Below are positions 13,728 through 21,218 of a stretch of 26,713 bases of DNA, in pieces (the first letter of the stretch is position 1; the number at the start of each line of letters is the position of its first letter). Under the pieces are notes generated by a model. It saw nothing but the letters and a program-made list of their open reading frames with translations. It was not told the DNA's origin and did not search any database. Position numbers and translations under genes: made by a program. Where the stretch lies: the NCBI RefSeq assembly GCF_937888285.1, contig NZ_CALART010000027.1:1-26713 (forward strand). The letters are read 5' to 3'. Source of the stretch: an uncultured Aquimonas sp. GTDB lineage: Bacteria; Pseudomonadota; Gammaproteobacteria; Xanthomonadales; Xanthomonadaceae.

Positions 13728-15011
13728 TCAAAGGCGCTCTTCAACCACCGCCCCTTCGAACTCCGCCGGCGCCACCGCGCGCTCGTACTGCGCGACATCC
13801 AGCAGGCCGGTCTCGCGCGCCACCAGCACCGGCACCAGCATCTGCCCGGTGACATTGGTCATCGTGCGAACCATATCGATGACGCGGTCGATGGCGATGA
13901 TGAAGGCAAGGCCCTCCAGCGGCAGGTTGGCGGCACTCATCACCAGGGTCACCATCACCGTCGCCGTGCCCGGTACGCCGGCGGTGCCGAAGCTGCCCAG
14001 CACCGAGGCCAGCAGGATGATGAAGTACTGCGAGGCCGACAGGTCGATGCCGAAGTACTGCGCGGTGAACAGGCAGGTCACGGCGGGGAAGATCGCGCCG
14101 CAGCCGTCCATCTTGATGCTGGCGCCCAGCGGCACCGCGAACGCCGCGTAGTCGCGATTGACGCCGAGGTTGGCGCTGACCGAACGCAGCGAGGCCGGCA
14201 TCGAGGCGAAGCTCGATGAGGTCGCGAAGGCGATCTGCATGGCGCCCGCGGCCCCGCGGAAGAAGCGCAGCGGGTTGAGCCCGTGCGCGGCCAACAGCCC
14301 GCCATAGACGAAAACGATGTGGATGGCACAGGCGACGAACAGCGCGATGACGTAGTTGCCCAGCGGCAGCAGGCGCTCGAAGCCATAGGTGCCCACCAGC
14401 CCCGCGATCAGGCCAAAGGTGCCGATCGGGGTGACCTGCAGCACGAAGCGCGTCACCTGGATCATCAGCTCGCTGGCCTCGTTCGCCAGCAGACGCAGGC
14501 GCTCGGTCTTCTCGCCCAGCTTGACCAGGGCGAAGCCGACCAGACCGGCGAAGAAGATGACCTGCAGGATCTTGCCCTCGGCCAGCGCCATGAAGGGGTT
14601 GGCCGGCACCACGTCGAGCAGCACCTGCACCGGCGTCGGCAGCTCGCGCGGCTTCCAGTCCGCCGCGGGCGTCAGCGGCTCAAGGCCCGAGCCCGGCTGC
14701 ATCAGCGTGGCCACGATCAGACCAACGCCCACTGCCAGCGCCGCGGTGATCGCGAACCACACGAAGGTGCGCGCCGACAGCGCCGCCACGCTGCCCTGCC
14801 CGTGCAGGCGCCCGATCGCCGAGACCACGGCGAAGAACACCAGGGGCGTCGCGATCATCTTGATCAGGGTGACGTAGAGCGAGCCCAGCGGCGCGAACCA
14901 GGTCGTCGCGGTCGGCCCCAGCAGCCAGCCCGCGAGCGCGCCGAGCACGAAGCCACCGGCGACGCGCTGCCAGAAGGGAATGCGGAACCAGGTGTCGATC
15001 AGTCGGGACAT
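13728..15011 (-). CDS. SDF (DAACS) family amino-acid/dicarboxylate symporter with altered cation-site residues
   Basis: The 427-residue inner-membrane protein has the SDF-family fold: hairpin 1 with ATSSSFASMP (263-272), helix 7 KMDGCGA (300-306), hairpin 2 GTAGVPGTATVM (342-353) and helix 8 DRVIDMVRTMTNVTGQ (375-390). In helix 8, Asp379, Arg382, Thr383 and Asn386 match the residues that bind acidic substrates in GltPh (Asp394, Arg397, Thr398, Asn401), favouring glutamate, aspartate or a similar acidic substrate. However, the NMDGT motif reads KMDGC, with Lys300 at the GltPh Asn310 position, and Gln390 replaces Asp405. Both are sodium-site 1 residues, so coupling may differ (proton or fewer sodium ions); that is inference. 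It is flanked by CT-rich repeats and appears monocistronic. Confidence 0.9.
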   Translation of the reverse strand: MSRLIDTWFRIPFWQRVAGGFVLGALAGWLLGPTATTWFAPLGSLYVTLIKMIATPLVFFAVVSAIGRLHGQGSVAALSARTFVWFAITAALAVGVGLIVATLMQPGSGLEPLTPAADWKPRELPTPVQVLLDVVPANPFMALAEGKILQVIFFAGLVGFALVKLGEKTERLRLLANEASELMIQVTRFVLQVTPIGTFGLIAGLVGTYGFERLLPLGNYVIALFVACAIHIVFVYGGLLAAHGLNPLRFFRGAAGAMQIAFATSSSFASMPASLRSVSANLGVNRDYAAFAVPLGASIKMDGCGAIFPAVTCLFTAQYFGIDLSASQYFIILLASVLGSFGTAGVPGTATVMVTLVMSAANLPLEGLAFIIAIDRVIDMVRTMTNVTGQMLVPVLVARETGLLDVAQYERAVAPAEFEGAVVEERL

Positions 15012-15209
15012 GCGTGGGTCTCAGTGGGTGCCTGCTTCATGAACTCTATCGCGGTGCAGCGGGAGAGCTTGTCTGCAACTCCGCCGCATCCTCGGCGCCA
15101 AGGCGTCTTAATGTCGGGACTGTTGGGAAGCCTGAAGGCCCGCGGCTCTCACCCGCAAGCATGAGGCAGAGTGACCAGAGCGCTGAGGCGTGAAGCCCGA
15201 GGGCTCCCG

Positions 15210-15384
15210 GACCCTCTCCCCAAACCCTCTCCCACGGGGAGAAGGGCTGAGCTCAGCGGATCGAGCGTCACGCGAAGACTTGCGGCAAGCGATAGCGATA
15301 GCGATAGCGATAGCGACGAGCCTGCAACAGGCTCAGCTCAGCCGAAAGCCCTCTCCCCGTGGGAGGGGGGTTGGGGAGAGGGTC
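15210..15384. repeat. 175-bp MITE-like element with about 45-bp terminal inverted repeats
   Basis: The left arm (15210-15253) begins GACCCTCTCCCCAAACCCTC and ends GGCTGAGCT. The right arm (15335-15384), read on the opposite strand, begins GACCCTCTCCCCAACCCCCC and ends GGCTGAGCT, matching at most positions with a few extra bases. The outer ends are the CT-rich arms shared with 7893 and 13497, here in the opposite relative order. The interior holds a GATAGC hexanucleotide tract. No reading frame suggests a transposase, so any mobility would need a helper in trans. Flanking sequence 15012-15209 and 15385-15524 shows no gene. Confidence 0.7.
15291..15314. repeat. Hexanucleotide tandem repeat (GATAGC)4
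   Basis: Four perfect GATAGC units lie between the arms of the CT-rich element, followed by a degenerate GACGAG unit. This is the second six-base tandem tract in the window, the other being CAACGG at 415-462. It is likely length-variable between strains. Confidence 0.8.
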
Positions 15385-15524
15385 CGATCGAAGCGCAGAA
15401 GCCGCACCCGCGAAGACTCCAGACCGCGCGCTCGCTGCCGAACGAAACTTCGACTTCCAAGGAAACCAATCCCAGCGTTCGCATCTTCGGAAGCATCAGC
15501 GCCGGGCGAGCGCCCGAAGCTTCC

Positions 15525-15971
15525 TCAAAACGGCTTCGCAATCACCAGCCAGATCGCGCCCAGCGCCAGGAAGATCGGCAGCTCGTTGAACCAGCGCAGC
15601 GCCTTCGAGCTCGGCAGCGTGCCGCCTGATTGCACGCGTTTCAGCAGCCGCGCGGTGACGATGTGGTACGCGAACAGGAACGCCACCAGGGTGAGCTTGG
15701 CGTGCATCCAGCCGCCCGCGACCACCCGCGGCCACCCGATCGGATCGATGCGGTAGCCCATCCAAAGCAGCAGGCCGAGCACGAGCAGCAGACCGAACAT
15801 CACGTGCCCGAAGCGATAGAGCCGGCGCCCCATCAGCAGCAGGCGTTCGCGCACCGCGGGGTGATCACCGGCCTCGGCGAGATTGACCAGGATCCGCGGC
15901 AGATAGAACACCGCCGCCATCCAGGCGATCACGAACAGCAGATGCAGCGACTTGGTCCAGGTGTAGATCAC
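15525..15971 (-). CDS. hemJ: HemJ-like (CopD/UPF0093) membrane protein
   Basis: Starting at the GTG at 15971, the product is 148 residues with four hydrophobic helices, the typical HemJ length. It begins VIYTWTKSLHLLFVIAWMAA with His10, then FYLPRILV, and later WMHAKLTLVAF (His90, Lys92) and RWFNELPIFLALGAIWLVI, all positions conserved in HemJ. HemJ oxidises protoporphyrinogen IX to protoporphyrin IX in the inner membrane during heme synthesis. An open frame continues 17 codons upstream into the GGTGGGCC repeat, but HemJ proteins start directly at the Y-x-W-x-K-x-L-H segment; the overlapping ATG at 15982 is in another frame. Other members of this broad group are annotated only as CopD-like, so the enzymatic role is likely but not certain. 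Confidence 0.82.
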   Translation of the reverse strand: MIYTWTKSLHLLFVIAWMAAVFYLPRILVNLAEAGDHPAVRERLLLMGRRLYRFGHVMFGLLLVLGLLLWMGYRIDPIGWPRVVAGGWMHAKLTLVAFLFAYHIVTARLLKRVQSGGTLPSSKALRWFNELPIFLALGAIWLVIAKPF

Positions 15972-15998
15972 GGCGAGCCATCCGCAGCTTGGAGAGGC

Positions 15999-16411
15999 CG
16001 CATAGGGTGGGCCCTGGCCCACCGCAGCTCAAGCCTGCCGGAAGTTGAAGCACCGTCATCACAGGGCGTGCATGTGCGCGCCTCGCGGTCCGGCGCCGAG
16101 GACAGCGGAAAGCCATGCACGACAATCGATCACCGACCCAGCGAGGGCGCGTGCCTGCGCGCGCATCAGCGCAGGGCGGGCATCAAGGCGGGGGCGGTTC
16201 GGGGCCGTGGCGAGCGTCAATGCCACGGTGGGCCGGGGCCCACCCTATGCCGGCGTCATCACCTTCGCGCGGCCGCGTTGCGCAGGTTGTCGCCGAGCAC
16301 AGCGAGGCCCATCGCGCTGCGTTTGGATCGCCGGAGGGGATATTCGGGACGAGCGAGGACGCGCGACCGGCGAGAAGCTTCGAGGCCACGGTGGGGCAGG
16401 GCCCACCCCAT
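15999..16411. repeat. Three GGTGGGCC palindromic repeats in a gene-free stretch
   Basis: Palindromes occur at 16000-16023 (CATAGGGTGGGCCCTGGCCC then ACC), 16225-16250 in the opposite orientation (CACGGTGGGCCGGGGCCCAC then CCTATG) and 16386-16411 (CACGGTGGGGCAGGGCCCAC). A fourth copy, with the first 20-odd bases identical to 16000-16023, is at 19940-19963. The cores GGTGGGCC and GGCCCACC pair to form a hairpin. They are REP-like. The whole stretch 15972-16475 shows no credible gene on either strand. Confidence 0.75.
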
Positions 16412-16475
16412 CAACACAGGCGAAGCACCTGGCGCTTGCGAACCCCGAATCCCCAATCCCCAATCCCGGCTTCTC

Positions 16476-17678
16476 TCACCTGAACCGTTCGCGCAGCTGC
16501 GACTCCAGCATGTTCACCGACTCGTAGGCGTTCACCACGTTGATCACCTCGGTCATGTTGGCCTTGGCCGCCTTGGCGATCTCGTGCAGCGGCTGCAGTT
16601 CGCGCAGCATGCTGGTGGACACGCGGAAGGCCGCCGGATAGTCGCGGGCCAGTTCGATGGGACGCTCGATCCGGAAGCGGCCGGCCGGGTCGAGCTGGCT
16701 CGACAGCTTGCCGTTCGAGGTGAGGTAGCGCACCTGCCAGCGCAGCCGCAGCCAGGGCTTGGCCGGCGCGCGTGCGCGCACTGCCGCCAGCTCGCTGCTG
16801 GTGAGCTGCGAGAAGGCCGCACGCGGCAGCTCCTGCAGGCAGTACAGCTCCAGCGCCGGCAGCTCCGCGTCGGAGTGGTAGCTCTGGGTCACGGGATCGA
16901 GCACCAGCCAGGGCAGGCCGGGCATTTCGATGCGCTCCGGCGCGCCCAGCAGCGGCTGGGTGAGGTAGTCGATCAACGGGAAGCTGCGCGTGTCCTTCGC
17001 CACCACGCGACGCAGCGCGGGATCGATGTCCGGCGCCTGCTCGTGCTCGCGCTTGCCGAGGCGTTCGGCCTTTTCGTCGATGCGCGCACTGGTGCGCAGG
17101 GTCGGGCCTTCGGTGTGCTCGATCGCGGTCTTCTCGTCGATGCGATGCGGCACCAGTCGCTCAGCAGTGTCAGCCAGGGGATCGCGCTTGAACAGCGCAT
17201 CGACGTCGTGCGCGCCGAAGCCGCGCACGATGTCGGGCAGGCGCACGCTGGGCAGGCCGTCATCCGGCGCCGCGGCCGGGCTGTCTTCCAGATCCAGATC
17301 GAAGAAGTTCTCGCCCTGGCTGACGACCTTGAGCGCGGGTGCAGCGGCCGGCGCCTGCACCGGCGGTGCGCACAGCAGGTTGACCATGCGCACGATGGCG
17401 TCGAGCTTCAGCGGCCGGCGCAGGGCCCAGTCGGGCCCATCCTCGGTGCCGAGATCGACCACGCAGATGTAGGGCTTGGCGCTCTGCTGGGCCGCCTCGC
17501 GGGCGGCACGCCCCAGCTCGGTCTCGGGGTCGAGCAGGATCAGGTCGGGCGGATCGGTGTCGGAAAAGCGCCAGCGTGACTTGAAGCGCGCGGCGCCCAT
17601 GCGGAACAGCAGCCGCAGGCGCGCGATTTCCTCCTCGCTGCAGCCCACGGCGTCGATGATCTTTTCGGCTTCCTGCAT
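16476..17678 (-). CDS. Unknown protein with receiver-like N-terminus and helical C-terminus
   Basis: With the ATG at 17678 the product is 400 residues and I do not recognise it. Residues 1-105 look like a degenerate response-regulator receiver: DPPDLILLDPETELG supplies a strand ending in Asp, PYICVVDLGTED another strand, and RRPLKLDAIVRMVNLL resembles the final helix after the conserved Lys-Pro region. Residues 120-240 are charged and low in hydrophobic pattern (linker-like; ARIDEKAERLGKREHEQAPD). Residues 250-400 form a second domain ending in LHEIAKAAKANMTEVINVVNAYESVNMLES, which could be a winged-helix-like or helical protein-binding module. There is no signal peptide or membrane helix. 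It is divergent from the OGT-type gene across 104 bases. A regulatory or scaffold role is inference. Confidence 0.75.
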   Translation of the reverse strand: MQEAEKIIDAVGCSEEEIARLRLLFRMGAARFKSRWRFSDTDPPDLILLDPETELGRAAREAAQQSAKPYICVVDLGTEDGPDWALRRPLKLDAIVRMVNLLCAPPVQAPAAAPALKVVSQGENFFDLDLEDSPAAAPDDGLPSVRLPDIVRGFGAHDVDALFKRDPLADTAERLVPHRIDEKTAIEHTEGPTLRTSARIDEKAERLGKREHEQAPDIDPALRRVVAKDTRSFPLIDYLTQPLLGAPERIEMPGLPWLVLDPVTQSYHSDAELPALELYCLQELPRAAFSQLTSSELAAVRARAPAKPWLRLRWQVRYLTSNGKLSSQLDPAGRFRIERPIELARDYPAAFRVSTSMLRELQPLHEIAKAAKANMTEVINVVNAYESVNMLESQLRERFR

Positions 17679-17770
17679 GGACTGTTCGCAAACCCTGTGT
17701 GTCTGGACCGGCCGCCTGCCGCGCCCCTGCTGAATGGACGCGCCGCTGCGGCGACGACGCCCGACTTTCC

Positions 17771-17776
17771 TACAAT
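17771..17776 (+). promoter_or_regulatory. Possible -10 element before the OGT-type gene
   Basis: TACAAT lies seven bases before the ATG at 17783, within the 104-base divergent intergenic region. The close spacing would give a leaderless or nearly leaderless message. No good -35 hexamer is seen 16-18 bases upstream. Confidence 0.35.
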
Positions 17777-17782
17777 GCCGCG

Positions 17783-19888
17783 ATGAAGCCAAGCGCCGAA
17801 CTCCACCCCGCCGACACCCTGCTCGCCCGCGCCCAGGCCGCCTTCGCCGAGCGCCGCGATGCCGAGGCCCTGGCGGCCGCGGGCGAAGCGCTGGCGCTGC
17901 GTCCCGGCTGGCCGCCCGCCCTGCTGCTGCAGGCCAACGCCGCGCTGCGGGCCGATGACCTCGACAGCGCCATCGACGCCTTGCAGAAGCTGTGCCAACA
18001 GGCGCCACCGGCGCCGCCCCTGCTGAACGCGCTGGCCACGGCGCTGAACAATCGCGGCAGCCGCGCCCGCCGGCGTGGCGACGAGGCTGCCGCCCTGCTC
18101 GATTTCGAGGCCGCACTGGCGCGGGTGCCACAGCACCCGCTGGCCGGCTTCAACCGCGCGCTCTGCCTGCTGGCGCTGGAGCGACGCAGCGAGGCGGAAA
18201 GCGCCCTGCGTGCGCATCTGACCCCGCACCCGCAGGACCTGGAGGCCGCACTCGAACTGCAGCTGCTGCAGCCCGACTCCATACAGCATCGGCAGGCCGT
18301 TCACGCCCTGCTGGCCGCACCCGGCGCCGACGCACTGCCGGACGAGCTGCGCCTGCGTGCCGAGCTGATCGGCCCCGAGCCCGCCCGCGCACTGCCCCTG
18401 CTGCAAAGGCTCCCCGAGCACGCGCAGCGGCGCTGGGCCTGGACCGTCGGCGAGGCCTTGCGCATGGACAACCACGCCGAGGCCGCGCGCGCGGCCTATG
18501 CCTGCGGCGCCAACACGTCCGATGCACCGCTGCGCAACCGCCTGGCCGCCGCGCTGTCGGCGCCGATGGTGGCCGACAGCGCGCAGGCGGTGGTCGAGAC
18601 TCGAAGCGCACAGCATCGTGCGCTGGCAGCCCTCAACGCCGAACTGCAGCAGACCCCCGCCAGCGCGCAGACCCTCGACCGGCTGGCCTGGAGCCACTTC
18701 GCCCTGGCCTACATGGGCGAGGATGACACCGCGCTGATGCGTGAACTCGGCGCGCTGATGCAGGGCGCCGCGCAGGCCGTGCTTCCGCAGTTCGGTGATC
18801 CGCCACCCTGCGCCCATCCAATGCGTGTCGTGCTGGTAGGCAGCGTGTTCCGCGACTGCACTGCCGGCGCCTACTTCGGCGGCTGGATCGGCTGGCTTCG
18901 CGATGCCGGCTTCGAGGTCGTGGTCCATCAGCTCGGCCCGCGCCGCGACGCCGAGACTGCGCGCATGGCCGCAGCCGCCAGCCGCTTCCACTACATCGAT
19001 GAGGCCACGCCGCTTGGGTCTGTCGCCGAACAGCTGCGCGCCGAAAGCGCGGGGCTGGTCCTCTATCCCGAATTGGGCATGGACTCGCGCCTCTACCCGC
19101 TGGCCGCGCTCAGACTGGCGCGCCGCCAGGCCATGGCCTGGGGGCATCCGGTGACCTCGGGCCTGCGCAGCCTCGACGCCTGCTTCAGCTGCGCGGAGAT
19201 GGAGCCCGCCGACGCCGCGCAGCACTACATCGAGCCGCTGCGACTCCTGCCGGGCCTGGGCGTGGACTACCGGCGCCCACCGCTGCCGCCGCCTGCGAGC
19301 CGCGCTGAACTCTGCCTGCCCGAACGCGGCCCGCTGCTGCTGGCGCCGCAGTCGCTGTTCAAACTTCACCCCGACAACGACCCGCTGTACGCCGAGCTGC
19401 TGCAGCGCCTGCCGCACGCAAGCCTGCTGCTCTTCGACGACCGCCCCGCCTGGCGCGAAGCGCTGACGCAGCGCCTGCAGCGCGCCGGTATCGACACCGC
19501 ACGCCTGCACTGGCTGACCACCGGCAGCCGCGCCCGCTACCTGCAGATCAACTCCGCCTGCGACCTGATGCTGGACAGCCGCCACTTCTCGGGCGGCAAC
19601 GCCAGCCTCGACGCCCTGCAGGCCGGCCTTCCCGTGCTCACCACGCCCGGCCGCTTCATGCGCGGCCGCCAGACCGCCGCGATGCTGGGCCGCATTGGCC
19701 TGCGCGAACGCCTGTGCGTGGACGACCCCGCCCAACTCGCCGACCGCGCCGTCGAGCTCATCGAATCCGGCGAAGCGCAAGCCCTGCGCAGCGCGCTACC
19801 GCAGCGCCTGCCTGAACTGTTCGAAGCCGAAGCCGCACGCCGCGCCTTCGTCGAGCACATCCAGCAGCTCACGTCGGACGGCGCCTGA
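17783..19888 (+). CDS. TPR glycosyltransferase, OGT/SPINDLY family (GT41-like)
   Basis: The 701-residue product has TPR-like repeats over roughly residues 1-160 (LLARAQAAFAERRDAEALAA, DDLDSAIDALQKLCQQAPPA, HPLAGFNRALCLLALERRSE) and an OGT-like catalytic region from about residue 345. The latter has a first Rossmann half beginning RVVLVGSVFRDCTAGAYFGG and a second half with LAPQSLFKLHPDNDPLYAEL (near 519) and ACDLMLDSRHFSGGNASLDA, then LQAGLPVLTTPGRFM (near 590-625), the nucleotide-sugar site region of O-linked GlcNAc transferases and SPINDLY-type enzymes. It probably glycosylates Ser/Thr or other residues of bacterial proteins in the cytoplasm; donor and acceptor are unknown. An in-frame GTG at 17699 exists, but the ATG at 17783, just after TACAAT, begins the conserved sequence. 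Confidence 0.85.
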   Translation: MKPSAELHPADTLLARAQAAFAERRDAEALAAAGEALALRPGWPPALLLQANAALRADDLDSAIDALQKLCQQAPPAPPLLNALATALNNRGSRARRRGDEAAALLDFEAALARVPQHPLAGFNRALCLLALERRSEAESALRAHLTPHPQDLEAALELQLLQPDSIQHRQAVHALLAAPGADALPDELRLRAELIGPEPARALPLLQRLPEHAQRRWAWTVGEALRMDNHAEAARAAYACGANTSDAPLRNRLAAALSAPMVADSAQAVVETRSAQHRALAALNAELQQTPASAQTLDRLAWSHFALAYMGEDDTALMRELGALMQGAAQAVLPQFGDPPPCAHPMRVVLVGSVFRDCTAGAYFGGWIGWLRDAGFEVVVHQLGPRRDAETARMAAAASRFHYIDEATPLGSVAEQLRAESAGLVLYPELGMDSRLYPLAALRLARRQAMAWGHPVTSGLRSLDACFSCAEMEPADAAQHYIEPLRLLPGLGVDYRRPPLPPPASRAELCLPERGPLLLAPQSLFKLHPDNDPLYAELLQRLPHASLLLFDDRPAWREALTQRLQRAGIDTARLHWLTTGSRARYLQINSACDLMLDSRHFSGGNASLDALQAGLPVLTTPGRFMRGRQTAAMLGRIGLRERLCVDDPAQLADRAVELIESGEAQALRSALPQRLPELFEAEAARRAFVEHIQQLTSDGA

Positions 19889-19939
19889 CCCGCAGACACC
19901 GACCGCGCCCCCGGCAGCAGCGTGAATCAGGCCTTGTCC

Positions 19940-19963
19940 GCATAGGGTGGGCCCTGGCCCACC
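19940..19963. repeat. GGTGGGCC palindromic repeat (fourth copy)
   Basis: GCATAGGGTGGGCCCTGGCC then CACC is identical to the copy at 15999-16022, including the preceding CCGCATAG. It lies 50 bases after the OGT-type gene and may serve as a stem for transcript stability or termination, but no T-tract follows. Confidence 0.75.
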
Positions 19964-20086
19964 ATGAGCTCGACACTCGCCCCGCCCACTCGCAATCCAC
20001 ACGCGCTCCGCCAAGCCCGCCCCATGCTTCAGCCTCGTGGGCACGCCCAAGCCAAGCGGTGCGCCACAGGCGCACCCACCGTGTGC

Positions 20087-20545
20087 AAAGCCCCCGGCTT
20101 CGCCCTCCCGACAGCGTCCTTCGCAGTCGTAGGGTGCGCGTGTCGCGCACCAACGCCCACGACCGCCCTATCCTTTGCGACGCCCCCGGCTTCGCCCCCC
20201 CCCTGACGGCATCCTTCGCAGCCGTAGGGTGCGCGTGTCGCGCACCAACGCCCACAACCGCCCCATCCTTGGCGACGCCCCCGGCTTCGCCCCCCCACGG
20301 CGTCCTTCGCAGCCGTAGGGTGCGCGTATCGCGCACCAACGCCCACGACCGCACCATCCTTGGCAAAGCCCCCGGCTTCGCCCCCCCCACGGCGTCCTTT
20401 GCAGCCGCAGGGTGCGCGTGTCGCGCACCAACGCCCACGACCGCCCCATCCCTGGCAAAGCCCCCGGCTTCGCCCTCCCGACAGCGTCCTTTGCAGCCGT
20501 AGGGTGCGCGTGTCGCGCACCAACACCCACGACAGCCCATCCCGC
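20087..20545. repeat. Five-unit tandem array, about 92-bp period, with a GGTGCGC hairpin in each unit
   Basis: CCCCCGGCTTCGCC begins at 20091, 20183, 20278, 20369 and 20461, giving spacings of 92, 95, 91 and 92. Every unit continues through (A/G)CGTCCTT(C/T)GCAG, then a hairpin GGTGCGCG-TGT-CGCGCACC, then CAACGCCCACGACCGC and CATCC. A related but distinct hairpin (GTGCGCCACAGGCGCAC) precedes the array at 20062. Units differ by point changes and by the length of a C-run. No frame on either strand is conserved as a protein repeat with family resemblance. The whole stretch 19889-20674 is gene-free. Confidence 0.88.
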
Positions 20546-20636
20546 CCCCGCCCGAACGCGCACCACCCACCGGGGTGCGCAAACGGCACCGCGTCTCCAC
20601 GACCAAAGCCACGCCCCACCCCGACCCGCACGTGCC

Positions 20637-20642
20637 CATAAT
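20637..20642 (+). promoter_or_regulatory. Possible -10 element before the GNAT-hutI pair
   Basis: CATAAT stands out in otherwise very GC-rich sequence, 32 bases before the ATG at 20675, a normal distance for a short leader. A convincing -35 is not seen. It would serve the GNAT gene and hutI together. Confidence 0.35.
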
Positions 20643-20674
20643 CGGGCCTTCACCTCCCGCCCACGCGCACCGCC

Positions 20675-21217
20675 ATGCCCACCCTGACCAACCCCGGCTC
20701 GACCAACGCCACCTCGCCCAACGCAACACTTCCGAACAACGCGCTCATCCGCCGCATCACTGCCGCCGATGACCCCGCGGTGGCCGAGATCATCCGCACC
20801 GTCATGCCCGAATTCGGCGCCGACGGCCCGGGCTTCGCCATCCATGACCCCGAGGTCGCGGCCATGAGCGAAAACTACGCCGCGCCCGGCCACGCCTACT
20901 TCGTTCTGGAGCGCGACGGCCGCGTGATCGGCGGCGGCGGCATCGCGCCGCTGGCCGGCGACGAGCCCGGCGTCTGCGAGCTGCGCAAGATGTACTTCCT
21001 GCGCGAGGCCCGCGGCATCGGCGCAGGCGCCTCGATGATGGCCGTCTGCCTCGACTACGCCCGCCAGGCCGGCTACCGCCAGTGCTACCTCGAAACCCTG
21101 ACCGGCATGGACGCCGCCGCCAAGCTCTACGAGCGCAGCGGCTTCACCCGCATCGAGAAGTCCATGGGCGCCACCGGCCACTTCGGCTGCAACCGCTTCT
21201 ACCTGCGCGAGCTCTGA
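20675..21217 (+). CDS. GNAT-family N-acetyltransferase
   Basis: The 180-residue product has a GNAT fold signature. LIRRITAADDPAVAEIIR starts the domain near residue 24, AYFVLERDGRVIGGGGIAPL supplies strands 2-4, ELRKMYFLREARGIGAGASM is motif A with the acetyl-CoA loop (RGIGAG, near 113), and LETLTGMDAAAKLYERSGF is the motif B region. It transfers an acetyl group from acetyl-CoA to an unknown amine. The first 22 residues (rich in Asn, Thr and Pro) are outside the domain, so a later start is possible, but no better in-frame ATG is seen before it. hutI follows after one base, so the two are probably cotranscribed; a link to histidine breakdown is possible but unproven. Confidence 0.88.
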   Translation: MPTLTNPGSTNATSPNATLPNNALIRRITAADDPAVAEIIRTVMPEFGADGPGFAIHDPEVAAMSENYAAPGHAYFVLERDGRVIGGGGIAPLAGDEPGVCELRKMYFLREARGIGAGASMMAVCLDYARQAGYRQCYLETLTGMDAAAKLYERSGFTRIEKSMGATGHFGCNRFYLREL

Positions 21218-21218
21218 G

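Noticed and set aside
17540..19780. 746-residue minus-strand open frame
   Set aside because: It covers the OGT-type gene in antisense and runs into the unknown receiver-like gene in the wrong phase.
20087..20545. CRISPR array
   Set aside because: Units are about 92 bases and conserved along their whole length, with no unique spacers, and no cas gene is nearby.
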